Source of the DNA: Planctomycetota bacterium
GTDB taxonomy: Bacteria; Planctomycetota; UBA8742; JACQVU01
Length of the DNA stretch: 8,332 nucleotides
Direction: 5' to 3'
Assembly (NCBI GenBank): GCA_016209585.1
Contig: JACQVU010000422.1
Location: forward strand, 1 to 8,332
Shown: positions 1-6,444 of the stretch, piece after piece
How the letters are laid out: every line of letters starts with the position of its first letter
How positions within the stretch are numbered: position 1 is the stretch's first letter
The notes under the pieces: generated by a model
Told to the model about the DNA's origin: nothing
What the model saw: the letters and a program-made list of their open reading frames with translations, nothing else
Databases searched by the model: none
Program-made: the position numbers and the translations under genes

Positions 1-1
1 C

Positions 2-235
2 GATTACGGCATACAACTTCCATCTGCACCCGGCGACGGACGGCAGCCCGTCCACCGCCTCCTCGTACGGCATCTCCTTCGACAACCGCTCCACCGCCTC
101 CGCCAGACGCGGGCTGCGCTTCTCCCCCGCCTTCACCCCCAACTCCGCGTCCAGCGGCGCGAACGTCTGGCACCGGGCGCAGAGATACTCCGAACGACGA
201 TACGTCAACTGCCCTAGCGAGCGCTGGGTGCAGAT
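2..235 (-). pseudogene. transposase N-terminal fragment (ISKra4/ISLre2-like), partial
   Basis: Read on the minus strand, one frame is open from about 235 to the left edge of the window. It gives a peptide with the pattern LGQLTYRRSEYLCARCQTF, then APLDAELGV, then a helical stretch ending PYEEAVDGL. The order 'basic-aromatic, C-x2-C, PLD, LGV, helix, EEA' is the pattern I associate with the zinc-ribbon region near the N-terminus of ISKra4 and ISLre2 (UPF0236) transposases. After DGL, at about position 44, the resemblance stops. No convincing start codon is visible. The catalytic domain, if it exists, lies outside the window. I read it as a decayed or truncated insertion-sequence remnant; it could also be the start of a longer gene cut by the window edge. 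The family assignment is from memory of motif layout only. Confidence 0.4.
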
Positions 236-291
236 CGATCTTGTACGCGCCCTTATGACGCCGCCTGGTGCTTCTGAAGTCGGCGCCCGTT

Positions 292-384
292 TTTCACCAC
301 GGAGACACGGAGACCGCACGGAGAAGAGACTCCGGGATGCTCTTCTCCGTGAAACCTCCGTGTCTCCGTGTCTCCGTGGTGAAA
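292..384. repeat. palindromic repeat, copy 1 (CACGGAGA family)
   Basis: This 93-bp near-palindrome starts TTTCACCACGGAGACACGG and ends with its reverse complement, CCGTGTCTCCGTGGTGAAA. The arms are built from an 8-nt unit, CACGGAGA on the left and CTCCGTGT on the right. The left arm has two units and the right arm three. The core is a perfect 12-bp stem (CACGGAGAAGAG 317-328, CTCTTCTCCGTG 340-351) around an 11-nt loop. The asymmetric joints (CCG on the left, AAAC on the right) show that this copy is inverted relative to copies 2 and 3. It lies between the transposase remnant and the small membrane-protein gene, with no coding potential of its own. Confidence 0.9.
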
Positions 385-528
385 TCACGCCCCGTCTCTT
401 GCTCGTCGGCGTCGCTTGGGAACCTTCGTGGAGCAGACGTGCGCGAGACCGCCCGTGGCACGGCTTTCGATGGGGAAACGGAATCGGCGTGATAATTCTC
501 CCGTACAAGATGAATCTGCACCTTCCGC

Positions 529-846
529 ATGGTGCCACCCGATAGGACCGAAAACTCCTCGCCACCCGCGGCATCGCCATCCTCCGGTTCCGCCGATGCG
601 GCCTTGCCCACGCTGGCCGACTCCGCACCTCCAGCCACCCCCGATCGCCCCGCGCGCCCACCCCCGCCACCGCCACATGCAACCGCCGCGCGCGGTGAGA
701 CGCTGGCGATTCTCGCCGCCGGGACGTTGCTGGCGACGCTGCTGGTGTTTATTATCTGGCTCACGCGGCGCTCGCGGGGGAGTGGTGGGCGGCCGGGGGG
801 ATCGTCGCCGCCATCGTCATCGCCATCGCCGCCGCCCGGTCGCTGA
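529..846 (+). CDS. small proline-rich membrane protein, probably frameshifted
   Basis: I recognise no family. The first ATG after an in-frame stop at 511-513 opens a 105-residue reading frame. It has a Ser/Pro/Ala-rich N-terminal half with a run of seven prolines near residue 44, then a clear transmembrane helix (LAILAAGTLLATLLVFIIWL, about residues 59-78) followed by Arg. After the helix the frame becomes a low-complexity Gly/Ser/Pro tail. Meanwhile another frame (codons beginning at 768, 771 and so on) becomes strongly G/C-ending and encodes a second hydrophobic helix. The switch falls near the G5 run at 776-780; one additional G there would join the two frames. The gene is therefore either disrupted or mis-sequenced. 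No good ribosome-binding site is visible before 529. Confidence 0.4.
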   Translation: MVPPDRTENSSPPAASPSSGSADAALPTLADSAPPATPDRPARPPPPPPHATAARGETLAILAAGTLLATLLVFIIWLTRRSRGSGGRPGGSSPPSSSPSPPPGR

Positions 847-1018
847 CGCTCGCCCGGCTCTTGTCGAGCGATCCCAGCCCCCGCGCGCGGCTGCGCCGCA
901 GCCGCCCTCCGCGGATCAGCGTGGCGGAGGTTCCCGGCGGTGACGGCGCGGTTGGCGACAGAAAGGGCGAGCCGTGGCCGAATAGCGCACGCTTGCAGCT
1001 GCGCCCGCGGGAGATACA
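768..1018 (+). pseudogene. displaced second half of the small membrane protein
   Basis: In the frame starting at 768 the codons are nearly all G/C-ending from 771 to about 980, as expected for a real gene in this genome. They encode WWAAGGIVAAIVIAIAAARS, a convincing transmembrane helix, followed by a basic cytoplasmic-looking tail (LARLLSSDPSPRARLRRSRPP). There is no start codon near the beginning, so it reads best as the continuation of the frame opened at 529 after loss of one base. The frame stays open to a stop at 1179-1181, inside the following lipoprotein gene. The true 3' end is therefore uncertain, and I stop the call at the lipoprotein start. The product would be a two-helix membrane protein of unknown function. 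Confidence 0.35.
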
Positions 1019-1627
1019 ATGGGAAACGGACTTCTGTTTCATGGTCCACGCCGCCGGGTCTGGCGTGCGGCGGCTCTCCTCCTGGGCGCGGCCGCGGGCG
1101 TCGGCGGCTGTTTCGGGCCGGAGGTGCTGCCGGATCGGGGTGAGCCGATCACGCGCGGCTACACCGTGGCTGAGGTGTTGACCGGCGACACGCTGCTGCT
1201 CGAAGACGGGGAGAAACTCCGGTACATCGGCGTGCGGGCGCTGCGGCCGGGGGAGCCGTACTTCGAGCGTGCGCTGGAAGTGCAGAGGCGGAACCTCGAG
1301 GGGAAGGAGATCGAGGTGGTGTTCGAGCGGCGCTACCGCGACCCGGAGGGCGAACTGACGGGGTGGGTGTTTTCGCCGGTGACCAACGCGCCCAACTACG
1401 AGGGCTTCGGTCGGGAGAACCTGGGGATTCCCCCGGATCAGAAGATGTTCGTCAACGCGGCGATCGTGAAGAACGGCTACGGCGTGCTGGAGTACCGGAT
1501 CGAGACGGAGCAGCGCAAGTACGTCAAGATGCTGGAGGAGGCCGACGCGTACGCGCGCCGCAACCGGGCGGGGATTCATGGCGCGGGCGACAAGAGCGAA
1601 CGCCCCGCGGTGATCACCGTGCCGTGA
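1019..1627 (+). CDS. lipoprotein with degenerate thermonuclease (SNase-like) domain
   Basis: This is a 202-residue predicted lipoprotein. An Arg-rich n-region (RRRVWR, residues 11-16) is followed by AAALLLGAAAGVGG and the lipid-accepting Cys31. Residues 47-188 follow the staphylococcal nuclease fold: GYTVAEVLTGDTLLLEDGEK, LRYIGV, a helix with FERALEVQ, GKEIEVVFE, then FVNAAIVKNGYGVLEY and a final helix ending RAGIHG. Comparing with the family's catalytic set, the GDT aspartate (Asp57) and the first arginine (Arg68) are present. The 'DTPE' aspartate is replaced around Arg73, and the second arginine (in DKYGR) is replaced by Glu112 in DPEGE. It is therefore probably not an active nuclease and may be a binding or structural envelope protein. 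The start is the only ATG that leaves a full signal peptide, with GGGAG at 1009-1013. The kinase gene follows after 18 bp, suggesting co-transcription. Confidence 0.8.
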   Translation: MGNGLLFHGPRRRVWRAAALLLGAAAGVGGCFGPEVLPDRGEPITRGYTVAEVLTGDTLLLEDGEKLRYIGVRALRPGEPYFERALEVQRRNLEGKEIEVVFERRYRDPEGELTGWVFSPVTNAPNYEGFGRENLGIPPDQKMFVNAAIVKNGYGVLEYRIETEQRKYVKMLEEADAYARRNRAGIHGAGDKSERPAVITVP

Positions 1628-1645
1628 ACCGGGGATCGAAGGCCG

Positions 1646-3037
1646 ATGGGACGTGAAGAGATCGCCAGGCAGGAGCAGTTGATCGCCGTGGCGGCGGTGC
1701 GGTCTGGCCTCATCTCCCGCGAGCAACTGGAAGCGGCCGCCATCGAAGCGCAGAAGGCGGCTCGTGGGGCGGAGGGGCCGGCCTCGCTCCTGAAACTGCT
1801 GGTGAAAAACGGCCTGTTGACGGACGGCCAGGTGGAGAGCCTGAAGCAGGCGCTGGAGACGGCCTCCCATCGCCGGGCGGCGGCGGAGCGGGGCGAGAAG
1901 AACCTCAAGACCGGTCTGGAAGTGGACGACGTGCTGGACATCCCCGGGTTCGACGTGCGCGAGAAGGTGGGCGCGGGGGGCATGGGGGCGGTTTTCGCCG
2001 CCGACGATCGAGAGAGCGGCCGCCGCGTGGCCCTCAAGGTGATGTACCCGGCGCACGCGCGGAACGAACTGTTCGTGGAGCGCTGGCAACGGGAGGCGCG
2101 CCTTCTGGTGGAGTTCGATTGTCCCAGCATCGTGAAAGGTATCCGGCACGGTTCCTACGAGGACGACGACGTCGGCACGCTGCACTGGATGGCGATGGAG
2201 TTCATTGAGGGCGGCTCGGTGCAGGACATCCTGAACCGCGAGGGGCGATTGTCGGAGGAGTTCGCGCTCTTCGTCATCAAAGGCTGCGCCGAAGCGCTGG
2301 ACTATTGCCTCTCGCACGGCATTCTTCACCGCGACATCAAGCCCGACAACATCATGCTCACGACCGAGGGCGCCATCGTGCTCTGCGACCTCGGCTTCGC
2401 CAAACCCATCGAGGCCCACCGCGCCGGCGAACGGGAGACCACCACCTGCGGCACCGTGCAGTACATCTCCCCGGAACAGGCTCGCGGGTACGCCGACGTC
2501 GACATCCGGGCCGACATCTACTCGCTCGGCGCCACGCTCTACCACCTGGTGGTCGGCTCCACCCCCTTCGCCGGCAGCGACGCCGCCGAGGTGATGGCCA
2601 AGCAGGTGCGCGACTCGCTCGATTCGCAGGAGTTCCACGACGCCGGCGTCTCGCAACACGTTCGCTATTTCATCGAACGGATGATGGCCAAGGAGCGCGA
2701 CATCCGCTTCGAGACCCCGAGGGAACTCCTCGACTGCATCGACACCATCGTCGAGGGCATCCGCACCATGGAGTTCCGCCCCGACCCGCCCCGGTCGCCG
2801 CTGGAACCTCCGCCGCTTCCCGGTGGCGGCGCGGGCGCGCACGGCAAACCGAGCCGCAACAGTTCCTCCAGCGCGCGCCGGTCGCCGGCGAAGAAACGGT
2901 CAGCAACAGGCACCATCACGCCGCCCGGCCGGGCGAAAAAGAACCGGCCGCCGGCGCCCACTGACCGCCCAGCGCCGAGCGACGACCCCGACGGCGACGC
3001 CTCGCCAGGCGATGGCCGCCCCCGTCGCCGCGGCTGA
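1646..3037 (+). CDS. serine/threonine protein kinase (PknB-like, soluble)
   Basis: This 463-residue protein phosphorylates Ser/Thr of unknown targets. The kinase domain spans about residues 102-366. It has a glycine loop GAGGMGAV (109-116), the ATP lysine in VALK (Lys131), a helix-C glutamate candidate Glu150, the catalytic loop HRDIKPDN (Asp230, Asn235), metal-binding Asp248 in DLG (in place of DFG), an activation segment with a TTT cluster, and SPEQ in place of APE. All key residues are present, so it should be active. Residues 1-75 are helical with two similar 'gl-i/l-t/s-x-x-q-l/v' repeats (SGLISREQL, NGLLTDGQV), like the small N-terminal helical modules seen on other signalling proteins. 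The tail (380-463) is disordered, rich in Pro, Lys and Arg. No transmembrane helix is visible, unlike classical PknB. The Shine-Dalgarno sequence is poor (AGG at 1640-1642). It probably shares an operon with the upstream lipoprotein. Confidence 0.93.
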   Translation: MGREEIARQEQLIAVAAVRSGLISREQLEAAAIEAQKAARGAEGPASLLKLLVKNGLLTDGQVESLKQALETASHRRAAAERGEKNLKTGLEVDDVLDIPGFDVREKVGAGGMGAVFAADDRESGRRVALKVMYPAHARNELFVERWQREARLLVEFDCPSIVKGIRHGSYEDDDVGTLHWMAMEFIEGGSVQDILNREGRLSEEFALFVIKGCAEALDYCLSHGILHRDIKPDNIMLTTEGAIVLCDLGFAKPIEAHRAGERETTTCGTVQYISPEQARGYADVDIRADIYSLGATLYHLVVGSTPFAGSDAAEVMAKQVRDSLDSQEFHDAGVSQHVRYFIERMMAKERDIRFETPRELLDCIDTIVEGIRTMEFRPDPPRSPLEPPPLPGGGAGAHGKPSRNSSSSARRSPAKKRSATGTITPPGRAKKNRPPAPTDRPAPSDDPDGDASPGDGRPRRRG

Positions 3038-3056
3038 CGAAACGCGGCAAGTTGTG

Positions 3057-3107
3057 TGACAAGAGTTTTCTGGGCGTTCAATGCGCTCATGACGTAACTC
3101 TTTGTCA
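3057..3107. repeat. imperfect inverted repeat downstream of kinase gene
   Basis: TGACAAGAGTT (3057-3067) faces AACTCTTTGTCA (3096-3107). The arms pair with a single bulged base, around a 28-nt loop. It begins 20 bp after the kinase stop codon. It could form an mRNA hairpin that ends or protects the kinase transcript, but no T-tract follows. Alternatively it could be a binding site for a dimeric regulator upstream of the HD-GYP promoter candidate. The sequence does not decide between these. Confidence 0.45.
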
Positions 3108-3154
3108 TTGTGCAATCAACGGCGTCTCAGGTGTGCGAAAATTCACAGGAGGTT

Positions 3155-3182
3155 TTGCGCCGGACGCAGGAAAGGCTATACT
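3155..3182 (+). promoter_or_regulatory. candidate sigma70-type promoter for HD-GYP gene
   Basis: TTGCGC (3155-3160) and TATACT (3177-3182) are separated by 16 bp. The -10 matches the consensus TATAAT in five of six positions; the -35 is weak (TTG retained). It stands in a locally AT-richer stretch of an otherwise very GC-rich window. It lies just before the MITE-like element, so any transcript would start at or within the element and carry its hairpin in the leader of the HD-GYP gene, whose start codon is about 260 bp downstream. Prediction by eye only. Confidence 0.35.
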
Positions 3183-3188
3183 CGCTTG

Positions 3189-3372
3189 GTAACCGTTCAC
3201 CTCGGGGTGAGAACTCTGAGGAAACCAGGAAGGCAGGAACGGCGAAGCAGCGCGAACAGCGCGTTTGTCGATGCGATTGGTTCGCTCCGGCGTCTGAGTT
3301 CCTGGCTTCCTGGGTTCCTCAGCGGCTTTCGCGGCCGTGAACGATCTTTGCTTTGACGGGGTGAACGGTTAC
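3189..3372. mobile_element. MITE-like element with nested inverted repeats
   Basis: The 184-bp unit has perfect 13-bp terminal inverted repeats, GTAACCGTTCACC at the left and GGTGAACGGTTAC at the right. With one mismatch they extend inward to CG. The outside octamers are CTCGCTTG (3181-3188) and CTCGCCCG (3373-3380), identical at 6 of 8 positions, which looks like an aged 8-bp target duplication. Ends beginning GTAA and 8-bp duplications are typical of the IS66 family, so a non-autonomous IS66-type derivative is a reasonable guess. Inside lies a second inverted repeat of 25 bp per arm (3216-3240 and 3298-3322, 23 of 25 matching) with an AGGAA core recurring at 8-nt intervals and ends CTGAGG/CCTCAG. 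No transposase is encoded. Confidence 0.65.
3216..3322. repeat. inner palindromic repeat (AGGAA family) inside the MITE-like element
   Basis: The left arm at 3216-3240 and the right arm at 3298-3322 are 25 nt each and complementary at 23 positions, separated by 57 nt. Within the left arm the core AGGAA recurs with a period of about 8 nt (CTGAGGAA, CCAGGAAG, GCAGGAAC). The layout of periodic arms facing each other across a spacer is the same plan as the CACGGAGA palindromes elsewhere in this window, though the sequence differs. If transcribed it would form a strong hairpin in the HD-GYP gene leader. Confidence 0.8.
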
Positions 3373-3442
3373 CTCGCCCGCTTGCTGGCGACTCTGGGAG
3401 TAGCACAGAAACGAACGGCCGGCGCCGCGTGGCGGGTACCTG

Positions 3443-4981
3443 ATGCGCACGGTTCGTCTCGACACCGTAAGCCTCGTCGAACCGCTGGTGGACCCGCTCT
3501 ACCACGAATCGGGCACGCTGGTGTTCGAACGGGGAGAGGTGCCGTTCATCGGCGACATCATCACCCTGCAGAAGTTGCAGGTGGCTGAGTTGTCGGTCTG
3601 CGAAACGCCCGCGGAGGTGGATGGCCTGGGCCAAAGGACCGGTCCGAGGCTGGTGGCCGTGGGCGCCCTCACCACGGGCGACCGCGTCGCCAGCCCGGTC
3701 TATACGGAAAGCGGCGAGTTGCTGGTGCCGGCCGGGTCCCGCGCGGACGGCGCCATGGTGGAGGAGTTGCGGAAGTTCAAGGTCCGCGAAGTGACGGTGC
3801 TGCCAGACGCCGCCCGGCGCGAGGAAGTGTTCCGCTTCGCCACCCGCCGGCGCGAACAACGCAAGAAAGGGGTCGCGGAGCGTCTGGCGATTGATGACGC
3901 GCGGATGGTGGCCTCGGAGAAGGAACTGGCGCCCGATCAAGTGCAGGAGGTGGCGGGGCGCGGGCAGTTCGAGTTTGACCCCGCCGACGCTCCATTGGCC
4001 GACGAGGTGCTGAAAGACGCCGCCCTGGCGCGAAACGAGGAGGTGAAGAGGTATTACCTCTCGCGGTACGACCGGAACTTCGAGCGGGCGGTGGAGTTCT
4101 TCGACCTCCTGAGGGGCGACGCCAACGGCCAGCGCATCGACACCGCGGTGATCGGGCGGATCGCGGAAGAGATCATCGAGTGCCTGGTGCTCGACAAGGA
4201 CCTGCTGTTGTGCATGCATCACTTCAAGCGGCGCAACTACTACCTCGTGGCTCACACGCTCAACGTCACGCTGATCACCATCAACGTGGCGGCCGCCATG
4301 GGCTACTCGCGCCGCCAGGTGTACGAGGCGGCCTACGGCGCTTTCCTGCACGACGTCGGCATGACCCGCATCCCGGTGGAGATCGAGGAGAAGACCACGC
4401 CCCTCACCCCGGCCGAGATGGCGGAAATCCGCGACCACCCGCAAAAGGGGCTGGCCCTGTTGCGAAGCCTTTCCCGCGTGCCACGCTCCACCCTCTTCGC
4501 CGTCTACCAGGAGCATGAGCGTTGCGACGGCACCGGCTACCCGAGCCAGGCGCGCGGTCCCCAGATCCACCCCGTGGCGAAGATCGTGGCCGTGGCCGAC
4601 GTCTTCGACGCCCTCACCAGCGACCGCCCCTATCGCAAGGGGGTGAAGCCCTACTCCGCCATCGAGACCATCATCAAGAACGCGCACAAGGGGCTGTTCG
4701 ACACCGACGTGGTGAAGGCCTTCCTGCGCTATTTCTCGCTCTTCCCCGTCGGCTCCTGGGTGCAACTGAACACCCAGGAGATCGCCAAGGTGATGTGCGC
4801 CAACCCGGTCCGGTACGACAAGCCGGTGGTGCGCATCGTCTTCCGCAACGAACACCACGAGGTCTACGCCAACCCGAAACTGGTCGACCTGACGGAAACC
4901 GCCAACCTCCACGTCGTCAAGGCCGTCGACGCCCCCATGGACGTCTCCGAATCCATGTTCTGGATCCTCAATCTGCTCTGA
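3443..4981 (+). CDS. HD-GYP domain protein (putative cyclic-di-GMP phosphodiesterase)
   Basis: This is a 512-residue cytoplasmic signalling protein of the family that hydrolyses cyclic di-GMP. The HD-GYP domain spans about residues 265-430: His271, the HD pair His303-Asp304, His332 (DHPQKG), EHERCDGTGYP with His358 and GYP at 365-367, Asp386 in VADVFD, and SDRPYRKG. The usual HDxGK reads HDVGM, so the lysine is replaced by Met307; the metal-binding His/Asp residues appear intact. The N-terminal 120 residues hold two related segments, about 13-52 (DPLYHESGTLVFERG) and about 82-120 (SPVYTESGELLVPAG), each ending in a 'kl/kf-k/q-v-x-e-l/v-s/t-v' strand: an internal duplication of a small sensory-like domain. 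The C-terminal 80 residues (FPVGSWVQLNTQEIAKV) form the beta-rich tail common in this family. No transmembrane helix is seen. The start at 3443 precedes the first duplicated domain; its ribosome site (GGCGGG) is weak. The next gene begins 35 bp later. Confidence 0.92.
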   Translation: MRTVRLDTVSLVEPLVDPLYHESGTLVFERGEVPFIGDIITLQKLQVAELSVCETPAEVDGLGQRTGPRLVAVGALTTGDRVASPVYTESGELLVPAGSRADGAMVEELRKFKVREVTVLPDAARREEVFRFATRRREQRKKGVAERLAIDDARMVASEKELAPDQVQEVAGRGQFEFDPADAPLADEVLKDAALARNEEVKRYYLSRYDRNFERAVEFFDLLRGDANGQRIDTAVIGRIAEEIIECLVLDKDLLLCMHHFKRRNYYLVAHTLNVTLITINVAAAMGYSRRQVYEAAYGAFLHDVGMTRIPVEIEEKTTPLTPAEMAEIRDHPQKGLALLRSLSRVPRSTLFAVYQEHERCDGTGYPSQARGPQIHPVAKIVAVADVFDALTSDRPYRKGVKPYSAIETIIKNAHKGLFDTDVVKAFLRYFSLFPVGSWVQLNTQEIAKVMCANPVRYDKPVVRIVFRNEHHEVYANPKLVDLTETANLHVVKAVDAPMDVSESMFWILNLL

Positions 4982-5016
4982 CGGCCCGTCGATATCCCCC
5001 AAATCGGCTCGCCACG

Positions 5017-6333
5017 ATGCGTCCTTCACGCGAACCGCTTCGCTCGTGGTGTTTCGCCACCGCCCTGCTCCTGGCCGGGTGCGCGCCGTCGCCCCGCGTT
5101 GACCGGCCCGAGACCCCGCGCGAAACCGACGGGAAGACGGAGTCCGTCGCCAACGAGCGCCCGATACCCGGCGGTGAAGCCGGCCAGCCTTTCGCCGCCG
5201 GCCCCGCGTGGCGGTTGAAGTCGTCGTACGACGACGGCGCGGGCGCGCGCGTCTTCGTGGGCTTCGCCGACGCCGCCACGAAGGCTGAGGCCTTGGCCGC
5301 CGCGCGGGCGCAGGCGCTCAAGGCGGCGGCGGAGCAGGTGCGGGTGGAGGTGCGTTCGCAGTTCGACCACCTGGTGGAGGAAACGGGCTTCACGCGGGGT
5401 GGCGCCGACTCCACCGCGGGCCTCGCCTGGGCCAGGGCGCGCGCTCACACCCGCGCCGGCGCCACGCTCTCCGGCGCGGAAGACCTCGGCGACCCCTGGT
5501 ACGAACCGCTCGCCAAGGGCGGCGCGCGCTGCTTCACCCGCGTGCGCGTGCCGCTCGACGAACTCTTCCCGCAGAGGGAGTTGATCGCCCTCGCTTCCCG
5601 GAAATCGCCCGACCCCGACGCCGCTCTCACGCTGGCCGCCGGCTACCAGGCCCGCTCGCTGCCCGACCTGGCCGAGGCCGCCGCCCGCCTCGCCGCCCGC
5701 TGGAACCCCACCCTGGCCGATCCCCACCTGCTCATCGCCGACGTCGCCGAGCAACGCGGCGATCTGCTCACCGCCGTGCAGGCGTTGGAACGCGCCGGCG
5801 ACCTGCTTTCTCCGCCTGAACGCCCCGCCATCGCGCGAAGGGCCGAGCGCGTGCGCGCGCTGCTCCAGAAGCCCGACGACATCGTGGCCGGTCTCCTCGC
5901 CGACTGCCGCGCGCGGGAACTGCCGGCAAAGTTCGCCTTCCACGCCGCCGCGCTGCCGCTCGGTGCGCAAGGGCGTCGCGCCGACATATCGTTCACCAAC
6001 GCCGTCGCCGGTTATCTCACCTGCCTCTGGATCGACGCCGACGGCGTCGCCGCATGGACCCCCGTCGAGGCGACTCGCGGCGACTCCCACTGGAGCGCCG
6101 GCCCCCACGCGCTGCGGCCGGTGGAGCTCAACGCGTCCGGGCCGGTGACGGTGCTGGCGTTCCTCACGCCCGGGCCGTTCGAGTTTCCCAGCCTGCCCGT
6201 GCCGCCGTGGCCGCGCGGCGCAGCGCCCGAACCCGACACCGTGCGGCGATTGTACGATCTGCGCGCGGGCGTCTCCGATCTGCTCATGGATCTCGAGGTG
6301 CGCTGCGCTGTGGCGCATTTCGTCGCGCCGTGA
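5017..6333 (+). CDS. lipoprotein with LPP20-like, TPR-like and DUF4384-like regions
   Basis: This is a 438-residue predicted lipoprotein. Its signal is RSWCFATALLLAGC with lipid Cys22, followed by a charged, unstructured linker to about residue 65. Residues 78-185 (VFVGFADAATKAEALAAARA, AEQVRVEVRSQ, WYEP, CFTRVRVPLDELF) resemble the LPP20 family of surface lipoproteins, with its Ala-rich helix preceding a strand. Residues 200-285 are Ala/Leu-rich helical repeats of TPR style. Residues 287-390 (DIVAGLLADCRARELPAKFA, ADISFTNAVAGYLTCLWIDA, PVTVLAFLTPGPFEF) resemble DUF4384, a beta-sandwich module often found beside LPP20 and caspase domains. Start 5017 is preferred because it gives a textbook lipobox; the frame is open upstream to 4522, but that part is the HD-GYP gene read out of frame. 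There is no visible ribosome site, so translation may be coupled to the upstream gene. Enzymatic activity is not indicated. Confidence 0.82.
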   Translation: MRPSREPLRSWCFATALLLAGCAPSPRVDRPETPRETDGKTESVANERPIPGGEAGQPFAAGPAWRLKSSYDDGAGARVFVGFADAATKAEALAAARAQALKAAAEQVRVEVRSQFDHLVEETGFTRGGADSTAGLAWARARAHTRAGATLSGAEDLGDPWYEPLAKGGARCFTRVRVPLDELFPQRELIALASRKSPDPDAALTLAAGYQARSLPDLAEAAARLAARWNPTLADPHLLIADVAEQRGDLLTAVQALERAGDLLSPPERPAIARRAERVRALLQKPDDIVAGLLADCRARELPAKFAFHAAALPLGAQGRRADISFTNAVAGYLTCLWIDADGVAAWTPVEATRGDSHWSAGPHALRPVELNASGPVTVLAFLTPGPFEFPSLPVPPWPRGAAPEPDTVRRLYDLRAGVSDLLMDLEVRCAVAHFVAP

Positions 6334-6349
6334 GGCGCTTCGCGCGGTT

Positions 6350-6384
6350 GCGTTTCGCTCGGGGTGTCGAAAGCACTTTTTTTT
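6350..6384 (+). terminator. intrinsic terminator after the lipoprotein gene
   Basis: TTTCG (6353-6357) pairs with CGAAA (6368-6372), extended by GC/GC across one bulged G, around a 10-nt loop. It is followed within two bases by eight consecutive T (6377-6384). It begins 16 bp after the stop codon at 6333. The stem is short for a terminator, but an 8-T run is exceptional in this GC-rich window. It separates the HD-GYP/lipoprotein unit from the MNT gene. Confidence 0.6.
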
Positions 6385-6444
6385 CGTTTCCGGCAGATGG
6401 GGAAGCGACGATCACGGTAAAATGGGGCTGGCAAGGGTGTCGAT

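Noticed and set aside
761..2842. 693-codon open frame on the minus strand
   Set aside because: It lies opposite the kinase and lipoprotein genes, and its His/Arg/Val-rich product shows no domain; it is the expected antisense shadow of G/C-ending codons.
3102..3356. Short + strand frames across the region upstream of the HD-GYP gene
   Set aside because: They span the inverted repeats of the MITE-like element, lack a ribosome site and encode no recognisable or gene-like product.
4522..5016. Upstream extension of the lipoprotein frame
   Set aside because: This part is the HD-GYP coding region read out of frame (His/Arg/Pro-rich); the lipobox requires the start at 5017.
3197..5029. 610-codon open frame on the minus strand
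   Set aside because: It is antisense to the HD-GYP gene and crosses the MITE-like element; composition is that of a shadow frame.
5026..6318. 430-codon open frame on the minus strand
   Set aside because: It is antisense to the LPP20/DUF4384-like lipoprotein, whose own frame has a lipobox and recognisable domain patterns.
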